Below, piece by piece: positions 9,843 to 20,878 of a DNA stretch of 64,000 nt (positions within the stretch are counted from its first letter, which is position 1; every line of letters begins with the position of its first letter). The notes beneath the pieces are model-generated. The model was given only the letters and a program-made list of their open reading frames with translations. It did no database searches and was not told where the DNA came from. The stretch is from Mantis religiosa (taxonomy: Eukaryota; Arthropoda; Insecta; Mantodea; Mantidae), in contig CM060953.1 of the NCBI GenBank assembly GCA_030765055.1, positions 195,444,982 to 195,508,981 on the forward strand. The letters run 5' to 3'. The position numbers and the translations under genes are program-made.

Positions 9843-12400
9843 TTTTTCAACATAGTCTACTTGTAACTCTACACACTTCTCCCAGCGATGCTCCCATCTC
9901 TGTAACCCGTCCAACTAGTACTCGGCGTTTTTCAACATAGTCTCCTTGTAACTCTACACACTTCTCCCAGCGATACTCACATCTCTATAACCCGTCCAAA
10001 TAGTACTCGGCGTTTTTCAACATAGTCTCCTTGTAACTCTACACACTTCTCCCAGCGATGTTCTCATCTCTGTAACCCGTCCAAATAGTACTCGGCGTTA
10101 TTCAACATAGTCTCCGTGTAACTCTACACACTTCTCCCAGCGATACTCACATCTCTGTAACCCGTCCAAATAGTACTCGGCGTTTTTCAACATAGTCTCC
10201 GTGTAACTCTACACACTTCTCCCAGCGATACTCTCATCTCTGTAACCCGTCCAAATAGTACTCGGCGTTTTTCAACATAGTCTCCTTGTAACTCTACACA
10301 CTTCTCCCAGCGATGTTCTCATCTCTGTAACCCGTCCAAATAGTACTCGGCGTTTTTCAACATAGTCTCCTTGTAACTCTACACACTTATCCCAGCGATG
10401 TTCTCATCTCTGTAACCCGTCCAAATAGTACTCGACGTTTTTCAACATAGTCTCCGTGTAACTCTACACACTTCTCCCAGCAATACTCACATCTCTGTAA
10501 CCCGTCCAAATAGTACTCGGCGTTTTTCAACATAGTCTCCTTGTAACTCTACACACTTCTCCCAGCGATGTTCTCATCTCTGTAACCCGTCCAAATAGTA
10601 CTCGGCGTTTTTCAACATAGTCTCCTTGTAACTCTACACACTTCTCCCAGCGATGTTCCCATCTCTGTAACCCGTCCAAATAGTACTCGGCGTTTTTCAA
10701 CACAGTCTCCTTGTAACTCTACACACTTCTCCCAGCGATGTTCTCATCTCTGTAACCCGTCCAAATAGTACTCGGCGTTTTTCAAACATAGTCTCCTTGT
10801 AACTCTACACACTTCTCCCAGCGATGTTCTCATCTCTGTAACCCGTCCAAATAGTACTCGGCGTTTTTCAACATAGTCTCCTTGTAACTCTACACACTTA
10901 TCCCAGCGATGTTCTCATCTCTGTAACCCGTCCAAATAGTACTCGACGTTTTTCAACATAGTCTCCTTGTAACTCTACACACTTATCCCAGCGATGCTCC
11001 CATCTCTGTAACCCGTCCAACTAGTACTCGACGTTTTTCAACATAGTCTCCTTGTAACTCTACACACTTATCCCAGCGATGTTCTCATCTCTGTAACCCG
11101 TCCAAATAGTACTCGACGTTTTTCAACATAGGCTCCTTGTAACTCTACACACTTATCCCAGCGATGTTCACATCTCTGTAACCCGTCCAAATAGTACTCG
11201 ACGTTTTTCAACATAGTCTCCTTGTAGCTCTACACACCTCTCCCAGCGATGTTCACATCTCTGTAACCCGTCCAAATAGTACTCGGCGTTTTTCAACATA
11301 GTCTCCTTGTAACTCTACACACTTATCCCAGCGATGTTCTCATCTCTGTAACCCGTCCAACTAGTACTCGGCGTTTTTCAACATAGTCTCCTTGTAACTC
11401 TACACACTTCTCCCAGCGATGCTCCCATCTCTGTAACCCGTCTAAATAGTACTCGACGTTTTTCAACATAGTCTTCTTGTAACTCTACACACTTCTCCCA
11501 GCGATGCTCCCATCTCTGTAACCCGTCCAAATAGTATTCGACGTTTTTCAACATAGTCTCCTTGTAACTCTACACACTTATCCCAGCGATGTTCTCATCT
11601 CTGTAACCCGTCCAAATAGTACTCGACGTTTTTCAACATAGTCTCCTTGTAACTCTACACACTTATCCCAGCGATGCTCCCATCTCTGTAACCCGTCCAA
11701 CTAGTACTCGACGTTTTTCAACATAGTCTCCTTGTAACTCTACACACTTATCCCAGCGATGTTCTCATCTCTGTAACCCGTCCAAATAGTACTCGACGTT
11801 TTTCAACATAGGCTCCTTGTAACTCTACACACTTATCCCAGCGATGTTCACATCTCTGTAACCCGTCCAAATAGTACTCGACGTTTTTCAACATAGTCTC
11901 CTTGTAGCTCTACACACCTCTCCCAGCGATGTTCTCATCTCTGTAACCCGTCCAACTAGTACTCGGCGTTTTTCAACATAGTCTCCTTGTAACTCTACAC
12001 ACTTCTCCCAGCGATGCTCCCATCTCTGTAACCCGTCTAAATAGTACTCGACGTTTTTCAACATAGTCTTCTTGTAACTCTACACACTTCTCCCAGCGAT
12101 GCTCCCATCTCTGTAACCCGTCCAAATAGTACTCGACGTTTTTCAACATAGTCTCCTTGAAACTCTACACACTTCTCCCAGCGATGCTCCCATCTCTGTA
12201 ACCCGTCCAAATAGTACTCGACGTTTTTCAACATAGTCTCCTTGAAACTCTACACACTTCTCCCAGCGATGCTCCCATCTCTGTAACCCGTCTAAATAGT
12301 ACTCGACGTTTTTCAACATAGTCTTCTTGTAACTCTACACACTTCTCCCAGCAATGCTCCCATCTCTGTAACCCGTCCAAATAGTACTCGGCGTTTTTCA
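9843..12400 (-). repeat. 85-bp satellite made from the 3' coding end of mariner transposase (30 units)
   Basis: Thirty head-to-tail 85-bp units, nearly all exact in length. On the minus strand each unit encodes the mariner C-terminal peptide AEYYLDGLQRWEH.WEKCVEL followed by a DYVEK end, which is the direct continuation of the transposase frame at 12390-12605. Because 85 is not a multiple of three the coding phase is lost after one unit, so this is DNA amplification and not a repetitive protein. Every junction carries TGAAAAA on the minus strand. The same heptamer occurs once before the first unit and once after the last. Variant units (CGGCG or CGACG, GCTCCC or GTTCTC) occur in blocks, showing secondary block duplications. 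Confidence 0.95.
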
Positions 12401-12604
12401 CTGTGAAATAATTGTTCATGAAGGTGATTGTCTCTTCATTTGACGAAAATCTCTGTCCTCCGAACGCAATTTTCAGATGATGGAACAAAAAGAAGTCACT
12501 TGGGGTTAGATCTAGTGAGTCAAGCAGTTCAAACCGAAATTCGTGGATCTTCGTAATTGCAACCGCTGAGGTGTGAGACGGCGTGTTGCATTGGTGAAAC
12601 AGCA

Positions 12605-12624
12605 TTTTTTTTTTTTTTTTTTTT
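12605..12624. repeat. Poly(T) tract
   Basis: Twenty T on the plus strand, an expansion of the A-rich Lys codons that precede the second catalytic motif of mariner. Confidence 0.9.
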
Positions 12625-13052
12625 GTAAATGTAGCCGTTTTTCCACAAGTTCTGCCTTTAGCTTTTAAAGTAATGATGTGTAGTATGCTCCTGTAATGGG
12701 TATTCCTTTTTGAAGATAAGTGATTAAAATAACTCCATCACCTCCCCAGTCGAAAAAAACAACAGTTTTTGCTTTTTTGAGACGGTACTCCCTTTGCAGT
12801 GCGCTTTTTGGACTGTATTTTTGTTTCGGGCGTATAATGGTGTATCCAAGTTTCATCTACAGTAATTAATCGGCACCAAAGCTCGGATTTATTGCGCCTA
12901 AACTGCGCCAATAGAGCGTTGGAAATGTTAATCCGAAATCGTTTGGTCTAACGTGAACAAACGCGGCACCCAACGCGCGGACATCTTTCACATGTCTAAA
13001 TATTGATTTAATATGTGACAAACACGTTCTTTTGACATGTTTAGAGCCTCTG

Positions 13053-13309
13053 AAATGCAAATGAAATGTGTAGTGTTTAACGCCCACTTTTACTACATAC
13101 GGCAACGCAGGCGACGACACTGATGATACATGAGATGAAGATGGAGCACCGGTGGAATTAGATGGCGGGGAAAGCCGGAGATCCCGGAAAAAACCCGCCC
13201 CAGCTCCGTGTTGTCCACCACAAATCTCACTTTGCGTTCGCCTGGGTTCGAACCCGGCCGCCTTGGTGAGAGCCAAGCGGTCTAACCACTGAGCCACGGC
13301 GCGGCCATA
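13053..13309 (-). mobile_element. tRNA-Glu-like SINE, family 1, inserted in mariner
   Basis: 257 bp, minus strand. The 5' head is a tRNA-like sequence with A-box GTGGCTCAGTGG, anticodon loop CTCTCAC (CTC) and B-box GGGTTCGAACCC. A conserved body follows (GTGGACAACACGG, CATGTATCATCAGTGTC, AAGTGGGCGTTAAACACTAC) and it ends in an ATTT-rich tail. Flanked by a perfect 11-bp target duplication (TAGAGCCTCTG at 13042-13052 and 13310-13320). The second copy at 47828-48072 confirms the family and its boundaries. Confidence 0.94.
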
Positions 13310-13611
13310 TAGAGCCTCTGCTATCTTTCTCACTTTAATTCGGCAGTCGTCTAGTACCATTTGGTGAACTTTGGCGATGTTTTCGTCGGTAGTTGCAGTT
13401 TTGAACGTCCCGAACGTTCATAGTCTCCCAAGCTCTTACGGCCACGTTTAAATTCAGCTGCCCAAAAGTTCACAGTGGTAAATGATGGTACAGAGTCTCC
13501 ATACACAGAATGCAACTCATCTTTGATTTGTGTAGGCGTATTGCCCTTCAATAACAAATATTTAATGACAGTTCGATACTCGATTTTGTCCATTTTTATA
13601 AAAACACTCAC

Positions 13612-14533
13612 ATCAACTCACTCAAACGACTATTACATAACAACTGAGCGTCCAAAATGGCTGAACCTTTGGCGAGTAATTGTCAACAGAAGAAAAACAA
13701 AATTCTCTACCTCTTATTCATGAATGCTGCCTTCTTCATGTTGAGGTCTGAAGCTTTTTAGAGCATTCTCGTATAGCTTGCCATTTATGAGCGGCAACAG
13801 AGGGCATAATAAGAGTGACAAGTGAAAGTTAAGATTCGCCGGGGAAGGGCATGCCCCTTGTCTAACACAGCATCGGAACTATTCCAAATACTTTGTAAGA
13901 TTTATTCCTAAACACAATTCTTAAGGTATATTTTGATGGACTAATTCTTTTCCATTCAAGTAGAAATAGAAACGACGGTAAGTTTGCTACGAAAGTGTAA
14001 AATTGTTAATAATTGAGAGTGATTAGATGTTTTCCAGTGAAAATGTGTGAATGATTTTGTAACATGTGCTTTTGCTACTGACCATTTTGTTTTTCCTTTT
14101 AGTAACAAAATATACATTTAAAATAGTAAAACAGTAGGAAATGAAGGCGAAATTTTATCTTAAAAATAGATTAAAACATTCATATTTTTGGTTAAGGAAG
14201 TTCTAGTTCGTATTTATTCTATTAGGTTTTATATTAACATTCCAGAAATCTTTCGTTTGCGGCAGCAACCATCAACTTTACTGTCAGGATCATTGCAATT
14301 GCGCCAGAATTTCTTTGCGAAGGAGCTTTTAATGTGACTTGAGCTTTTAATGAGCTTTTTTTTATGACTATCGTTTTAAGCACACTTAGTACTAGGCGCG
14401 CTCAATTGTACAGCACACGCTTCCTTCCCCTACACATGTAGTTTTCCCCACACCAGTGACCAAGGCAGCGGTCAAATGCGTTGCCACTAACGTTTAGCAT
14501 ATCTTTGATCTAGGTGAAGCCAGTTCACAAAAA
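13612..14533. other. Mariner 5' flank and unassigned sequence
   Basis: 13612 to about 13730 is probably mariner 5' untranslated region. The rest, to 14533, shows no recognised gene. The stretch just before 14534 is likely hAT sequence too degraded to read. Confidence 0.3.
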
Positions 14534-14659
14534 ATGGAAGAAATGAAAGCACATATTAAATATGACCCTAATGTTAAAATGTCGTACAGCATTCTTATAA
14601 ACTGGCAAACTTATTGTGAAAATATGAAGCCGTTTAGTGAAGGCGAATTTGTCAAGTAA
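14534..14659 (+). pseudogene. hAT-like transposase fragment (internal part)
   Basis: A 41-codon open stretch with HIKYDPNVKMSYSILINWQ and CENMKPFSEGEFVK. The FSxGEFVK motif is characteristic of hAT transposases of the GTF2I-repeat/ZBED5-like type, just before their RNase H-like catalytic core. The second mariner (14660-15450) interrupts it directly. Together with 15553-15834 and 16768-16983 it forms one broken hAT copy in which most of the catalytic core is missing. Confidence 0.6.
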
Positions 14660-15450
14660 AGCAATCAGAAGCAATCCCAACAGAAGCAATCACTTTTGCT
14701 TTTTGGAGGTTGGTGATGGAGATTTACACACTGAGCTTTGCTGTTTGCTCTCAGGATCAAAATGATGTAGCCAAGTTTCATCAGCAGTGATTGATTACGC
14801 TAGAAAGAAACTCCGGATCTTCCACTAACATCAACTTTAACTGCATGCAGACCTGCATGCGAATGTCCTTTTGTTCGGGAATCAACAGTCTTGGAACCCA
14901 TCGCGCACAAACACGTCTCATGTGTAATGTTTCTGTCACCAACGTGTGGGTGGCACCCAATGAAATGTTCAGTATTTCAGAAAGTGATCTTAAGGTAATT
15001 CGTCAATCCTCTCTCACAATGGCAGCAGCAGTGTTGATGTTTTCTTCCGTAACAGCAGTAACTGGAGCACCGGGTTCACTTTCCTTTTAAATTGTTTGTC
15101 TTGCCTCTTTAAACATTTTAAACCACCTTCGAGCTGTGCTGTAGGGAAGAACGGACTCTCCATAGGCCTCCTGTAACATTGTATAGGCCTCAACTAAGAT
15201 TCGTTGAGACGAAAGCAGAATTGTAAAGCCGCACATTGTTCCTCACGTGTTACCTCCATTACAGCGGTAGACGAAACTGAACATGTGTGAACTTGCCTGG
15301 TTTTCACAGGCGGGAAGCAAGAGTACCAACAAAGAAACTACTACGACGTGTTTGTTTCACAATAAGCTAACAGAATATAATAAGATTGAATTTTAGTGCG
15401 AAAAATTATGGCCGTAAAAAGTTATGATCATCTTTATTGAGCAGCCCTCG
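14660..15450 (-). mobile_element. mariner, 5' part, decayed (same family as 55442-56820)
   Basis: The right end carries the mariner terminal sequence CGAGGGCTGCTCAATAAAG on the minus strand next to a TA, and the following ~170 bp match the 5' end of the element at 55442. The coding remnant includes the Met near 15258, a decayed N-terminal half with several frameshifts and stops, and the first catalytic motif (ADETWLHHFDPE) near 14775. The copy stops around 14660, before the second catalytic Asp, so the 3' half is missing. Unlike the copy at 55442 it keeps the N-terminal region that copy has lost. Confidence 0.85.
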
Positions 15451-15552
15451 TATTTCTGAAGGGAGTTGATGATGAATTAAATATATTATTTATGGCACAA
15501 CTGTGACTGATAAGGACAACTGATAATTGCAGATTTATAATATTTCTCTTGC

Positions 15553-15834
15553 TTGCATTCTATATTCACATTAAGCGTCATACGTCTGGAAAAGTATGCA
15601 GAACTTCCAAAACAACTACATGACACATTCCTTTCTCAATTTGAAGATACAACAAAATGTGAGACAAATATCCAATTATTTTGCACTCCTTTGAAGTTTA
15701 CATGTAGTGAGGCTCCACACGAACTACAAATGGAACTACTTTCACAGCAAAATTCCACGACAGTAGAATGTTCTGTGAAGGAAGGATTGGAATTATTTAA
15801 ATCTTTGCCCTTTAGTGATTACACTGGGTAACAA
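15553..15834 (+). pseudogene. hAT-like transposase fragment (between core and dimerisation domain)
   Basis: Peptide features FCTPLKFTCSEAPHELQMEL and FKSLPFSDY match the stretch of GTF2I-repeat/ZBED5-like hAT transposases just before the C-terminal dimerisation domain. It ends where the element at 15822-16751 is inserted, after FSDY. Confidence 0.65.
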
Positions 15835-16751
15835 AAAGTAATTTTTGAATGTTTCGAGCACTTCATGAGGCAATTCATACTAATTTTGGGTTGAGACAAA
15901 CAAATATAGCAATGACAAACTTTTATTAGCTGATATACACAACATGGAAGTATTACCAATTAACGGATTGAGAGATAAGGATACATTTTAATTAAATACA
16001 TGATAACAACAACGAAAGTGCATTTCATTTGTTTAACTAGTAATTATATATTAAGAGTTCTAAATTGCTGGAAAAATACTTCGCAGATAGTCGTGTCTGA
16101 AGAGAATCATGTGGTGGCCTATTCACTTCGTTGTCTTTTAGCTTGCCTCTTGTGATGGAGTTCCTCAGAATTCCTATACAAAGACCAAGCATTACTTCAT
16201 TCCAACGGTCCTGATATCTTTGTTCCATAACAGAAATGTCCTGATGGAATCTCCCCCCATGTTCATCACTAACAGCTCCACAACTAGGAGGGTAAAAGTC
16301 TAGGTGGGAGTGGAGAAAATGGATCTTAAGGAACATGTTCTATCCATGAGCACTGTCACCAAATGCTTGTAGTTGTCATCTCTTTTGTTGCTTAACAATC
16401 CATGAACAACACCCTTGAAGGCTTCCCAAGCTTCCTTTTCTTTCCCCTCCAAAATTTGGTCAAATGCAGGATTCTTTACAACTTCTCTTATTTGTGGCCC
16501 GACAAAAATGACTTCCTTAACTTTTGCATCACTTAATTTCCAAAATTTCTCTCTGATGTTATTTGACAGGTGTGCTAACTCCCAAAACATTCCCCCAAAT
16601 TTAAAATCTTTACCTTAAAAAATGAAATGTCACTTTATCTTCAAAACAAGAGCTAATCTATCGTTTTTATGTTGAGTTTTAAATCCAGGAGATAGAAATA
16701 CATGTAAATTCACTATTTTTAAGCCTGAAACATTTTCATTGTTGCCTAGTG
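15822..16751. mobile_element. TIR-bounded element nested in hAT, encoding a conserved uncharacterised protein
   Basis: The ends are CACTGGGTAACAA on the left and CACTAGGCAACAA on the right when reverse-complemented, an imperfect 13-bp TIR. The heptamer GATTACA occurs at both borders (15817-15823 and 16760-16766) and may be the target duplication; exact ends are uncertain by a few bases. Inside, on the minus strand, lies the protein remnant at 16037-16590. The insertion separates two neighbouring hAT peptide blocks, so it is younger than the hAT copy. Confidence 0.6.
16037..16590 (-). pseudogene. Conserved transposon-associated protein with HLDF..CGAVSDEHG..FHQDI signature
   Basis: Two overlapping frames together give about 180 residues. 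The first half (16590-16300) contains KLSDAKVKEVIFVGPQIREV and the second (about 16330-16037) contains KIHFLHSHLDF, CGAVSDEHGGRF and HQDISVMEQRYQ. I recognise this as the C-terminal part of a family of long uncharacterised proteins common in aphids, spiders, Hydra and other invertebrates that behaves like a repeat-borne gene. The SDEHGxRFHQDI core looks like a metal-binding or catalytic site, but no function is established to my knowledge. A frameshift near 16325 and a missing N-terminus show the copy is dead. Confidence 0.7.
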
Positions 16752-16767
16752 TTGTCAGAGATTACAT

Positions 16768-16983
16768 TTGTTTGTGTTTAATTTAATGGTGGTCTTTGAC
16801 TCTGCATATATGTACGAAAAAACCTTTTCAATGGTCAACTATATTAGAAGTGTGTATCGCAGTAGGTTCAGAGTCGATCATCTTGCTTATCTTCTGAGAC
16901 CCTGCGCTTCGTCTTTTGTACCACATATTGCAGACCTTGTAAAATATAACTTGTGTCACAGAAGTTATCCTAAGAAATATTAG
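16768..16983 (+). pseudogene. hAT-like transposase C-terminal dimerisation domain
   Basis: The sequence around FDSAYMYEKTFSMVNYIRSV and YRSRFRVDHLAYLLR matches the hAT dimerisation motif (family pattern FGSTYxCEQxFSxMxxxKSxxRSRLxDxHL). It is followed by a short C-terminal tail ending in a stop at about 16981-16983. The listed start is not a true initiation codon; the segment continues the frame interrupted at 15822. Confidence 0.72.
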
Positions 16984-18719
16984 TAAGGAGTAAACTATGG
17001 GTGTGAACGCTTATGGATTCCTATACGTCAGAATGATTGCGATGTTCCGCCACTGGAACTCAGTAAACGCATGATTCTATCTCAGCGGGTGGAAGGAGGA
17101 GATTTCAATCACCCTTTACGCGCTTTAGTTGAGCAGCCCAGTATACAACTATAGGTCTGAACCGGATTTAAACCTTGTACCTTGCGATTAGTATGTCGAG
17201 GCAGCGGCTCGAAGTATTAAAAAAAAAACAACAACAACCAATTGAATGGGACACTATGATTTTATGTCCATTTTCCTTAAAGTTTCACACATTTTCTACT
17301 AATGCATTAAATCAACCGGAGTCATTTGTTTACAGTAACTGATTTACTTAGTTTCAAAGATATCCGTAAAACAAATGAGGCGTCATGGAAAACAGTGACA
17401 TTTGAAAGCTCGCACACAGCGACGCATTTTTTCAACATTTGACAATCGCTTCAGTCTCCCGTAACCACGTTACCGTGCTAGAAAATTTAAAGTGAAGGAT
17501 GAATAGCTTTTTAAAACCAACGTTTCATCTTTTCAATGCCGCTTTCGTAAAACAATCTAAGGATGCGACCTGAGAGCAGATCCAATGCCAGCGGCATGTT
17601 ACGTTCTAGAAATCAATTTCCTCGTGTTTCTTTTGATAAGACGACAATGGCGCAGGTTTCCCCAAGAATCAAGCAACACAGCGACGGAAATGCACGAGGT
17701 AATTGTATTGGAATATTGCTTTGATGTCTTCTAACTGCATTTCTTGTTGTAGCAGGGAAGAGCTGACTTGGTAGAACGAAGGTATTATGAAAGTCACGTG
17801 TGTAACACTCACATGACATTTCTCATCTAAATTATTTTAAATGAAGTGAGATGTTTTCCTTGAAATGGCTTCAGATGTGCAAATATGGACTTGATTTGGC
17901 TGCCTCACTAAACTCAACCTGCTTGTTGAAATAAACTGAGGTTTTGCCACAACCGAGTAATACCCGAAACAAACAGCGTTGTAAAAATGTATGTGACTAA
18001 ATATAAACAAAAAGTAAAGGACCATATAAAACCTTACTACAGTTCGGCTGTGACATTTCTCGAGAGGGGGAAGCAGGCTGTTGCCAGTTCTTTAGCGGGA
18101 ATTTCAAGCAGAGGAACAATGCGTATTTTAAATACTTCATGTATTTGCATATTTCACGAACCAGTAGCCATATTATTATAATAGCGATAATAATAGGACT
18201 TACGAACAATAAACATCGGAATTCACGCACGAAAAATATACCAAAGAAAGTTCATCAGCGCAAGCCGCTATTAGGCCACGTGGCTCAAACAAATTTAAGC
18301 TGGCAACACGGTGTTGGGTTCGGGAGCCACGCCTACCAGCGACAATGCTGATTGGCGCTAGCAGACATTTTTAACTTCCTGACCACGACACCGGATGTAG
18401 AGATTCTTAGTACTACCAACAGATGCAGTTAGTGTGTGTGTGAAAGGTGTGAATGAAATATTCGAATAGAGTGATGTTTTAATAAATATCTTGCATTATG
18501 ATGAAATTGTTAATTGTATTTCAGTCTTTTAAAGTTAATATAGTCCTATATTTTCATTCTAAATATAATTTTGAGGATAAGTTTTCAATTGCTCATTACT
18601 GTGTGTTGGTGCTATTAGGTTTCCCCTTCCAACTTTTACAGTCGCAAAACGTCAGAGCCGGAGATACAACGGCCGGAGAGTAGATCGCCTCTGCAGTTAA
18701 GTAGAAATAAATCAGGAAG
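16984..18719. other. Unassigned sequence
   Basis: No gene recognised. Around 17140-17230 the minus strand has a B-box-like GGTTTAAATCC beside an A-rich end, possibly another decayed tRNA-derived repeat. The stretch 18240-18440 is GC-richer than its surroundings, with a CCAAT motif on the minus strand, but no first exon could be supported. Confidence 0.3.
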
Positions 18720-20878
18720 GCCCAACTCTGTAGCATGGCAGTAAACTGTCCACCTTACTTGAAGAGGTCTCGACTTCAAATATTATTCAGGGTCAGCCAC
18801 TGGGATCAGGCTTTTTTTTTCTGAGGTTTTATCTTATCCTGAAAGATGAATGTGTGGTAACTCTAAGCTCTATGTACCCTGTACTCATTTGTACATCATT
18901 TCATTCATCGTCCGATATGACTTAACGTTGGAGGTTTTCTCTTATCCTGAAAGATGAATGTCTGATAACTCTAAGCTCTACGTACCCTGTACTCATTTGA
19001 ACATCATTTCATTCATCGTCCGATATGACTTAACGTTGCAGGTTTTCTCTTATCCTGAAAGATGAATGTCTGATAACTCTAAGCTCTACGTACCCTGTAC
19101 TCATTTGAACATCATTTCATTCATCGTCCGATATGACTTAACGTTGGAGGTTTTCTCTTATCCTGAAAGATGAATGTCTGGTAACTCTAAGCTCTACGCA
19201 CTCTGTACTCATTTGAACATCATTTCATTCATCGTCCGATATGACTTAACGTTGGAGGTTTTCTCTTATCCTGAAAGATGAATGTCTGATAACTCTAAGC
19301 TCTATGTACCCTGTACTCATTTAAACATCATTTCATTCATCGTCCGATATGACTTAACGCTGGAGGTTTTCTCTTATCCTGAAAGATGAATGTCTGGTAA
19401 CTCTAAGCTCTATGTACCCTGTACTCATTTAAACACCATTTCATTCATCGTCCGATATGACTTAACGTTGGAGGTTTTCTCTTATCCTGAAAGATGAATG
19501 TCTGATAACTCTAAGCTCTACGTACCCTGTACTCATTTGAACATCATTTCATTCATCGTCCGATATGACTTAACGTTGCAGGTTTTCTCTTGTCCTGAAA
19601 GATGAATGTCTGATAACTCTAGGCTCTATGTACCCTGTACTCATTTAAACACCATTTCATTCATCGTCCGATATGACTTAACGTTGGAGGTTTTCTCTTA
19701 TCCTGAAAGATGAATGTCTGATAACTCTAGGCTCTATGTACCGTGTACTCATTTGAACATCATTTCATTCATCGTCCGATATGACTTAACGTTGGAGGTT
19801 TTCTCTTATCCTGAAAGATGAATGTCTGATAACTCTAAGCTCTATGTACCCTGTACTCATTTAAACATCATTTCATTCATCGTCCGATATGACTAAACGT
19901 TGGAGGTTTTCTCTTGTCCTGAAAGATGAATGTCTGGTAACTCTAAGCTCTATGTACCCTGTACTCATTTAAACACCATTTCATTCATCGTCCGATATGA
20001 CTTAACATTGGAGGTTTTCTCTTATCCTGAAAGATGAATGTCTGGTAACTCTAAGCTCTATGTACCCTGTACTCATTTCAACATCATTTCATTCATCGCC
20101 CGATATGACTTAACGTTGGAGGTTTTCTCTTATCCTGAAAGATGAATATCTGGTAACTCTAAGCTCTATGTACCCTGTACTCATTTGAACATCATTTCAT
20201 TCATCGTCCGATATGACTTAACATTGGAGGTTTTTCCTTATCCTGAAAGATTAATGTCTGGCAACTCTATCCTCTATGTAGCCTGTACTCATTTGAACAT
20301 CATTTCATTCATCGTCCGATAAAACTTAGCGTTGGAGGTTTTCTCTTATCCTGAAAGATGAATATCTGGTAACTCTAAGCTCTATGTACCCTGTACTCAT
20401 TTGAACATCATTTCATTCATCGTCCGATATGACTTAACATTGGAGGTTTTTCCTTTTCCTGAAAGATTAATGTCTGGCAACTCTATCCTCTATGTAGCCT
20501 GTACTCATTTGAACATCATTTCATTCATCGTCCGATATGACTTAACGTTAGAGGTTTTCTCTTATCCTGAAAGGTGAATGTCTGGTAACTCTAAGCTCTA
20601 TGTACCCTGTACTCATTTGAACATCATTTCATTCATCGTCCGATATGACTTAACGTTGGAGGTTTCTCTTATCCTGAAAGATGAATATCTGGTAACTCTA
20701 AGCTCTATGTTCTATCCTGTACTCATTTGAACATCATATCATTCATCGCTAGATATGACAATGTTGGACGTTTTCCCTTATCCTAAAAGATGAATGTCTG
20801 GTAACTCTAAGCTCTATTTACCTTGTACTCATTTAAACATCATTTAATTCATCGTCCGATATGACTTAACGTTGTCGA
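18720..20878 (+). mobile_element. tRNA-headed SINE (family 3) with tandemly amplified body
   Basis: 18720-18821 is a degraded tRNA-like head: CTGTAGCATGGCAGTAAACTG as A-box region and TCTCGACTTCAAATATT as B-box region. It is followed by the linker that also separates head and body in the copies at 21021-21217 and 58451-58685. The body unit is then repeated about 19 times (18822-20878). Single-body copies elsewhere show that the amplification happened within one SINE insertion. Confidence 0.78.
18822..20878 (+). repeat. 108-bp satellite derived from SINE body (about 19 units)
   Basis: Head-to-tail units of 108 bp built around ATCCTGAAAGATGAATGTCT, CTCTAAGCTCTAYGTACCC and CATCGTCCGATATGACTTAA. 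Variants form a higher-order pattern: units carrying GGCAACTCTATCCTC recur at 216-bp spacing near 20250 and 20470. No open frame persists. Confidence 0.95.

Larger units (their letters stand above)
12401..13611 (-). pseudogene. mariner transposase, disrupted
   Basis: From Met 13611 (or the internal Met at 13593, MDKIEYR) the N-terminal helix-turn-helix domain of mariner transposases is clear (TPTQIKDEL, FWAAEFKRG, GDYERSGRSK). A frameshift near 13400 is followed by the linker (MVLDDCRIKVRKIAEAL), which is split by a SINE at 13053-13309. The catalytic domain resumes with VDETWIHHYTPE near 12850 (first Asp kept). It then has an A-tract expansion (12605-12624) and FHQCNTPSH, where the family has Asp in place of Cys, so the second catalytic residue is lost. 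Next comes TPSDFFLF with a small deletion of the usual PPYSP stretch. The C-terminus runs into the 85-bp array. Confidence 0.92.

Noticed and set aside
13053..13309. A second tRNA-Glu gene
   Set aside because: The tRNA-like head is followed by a SINE body and flanked by a target duplication; the acceptor stem does not pair. The same reasoning applies at 47828, 58451, 58965, 62555 and 63032.
17140..17230. Possible decayed tRNA-derived repeat
   Set aside because: A B-box-like motif and an A-rich end are present, but no A-box, no second copy and no target duplication.
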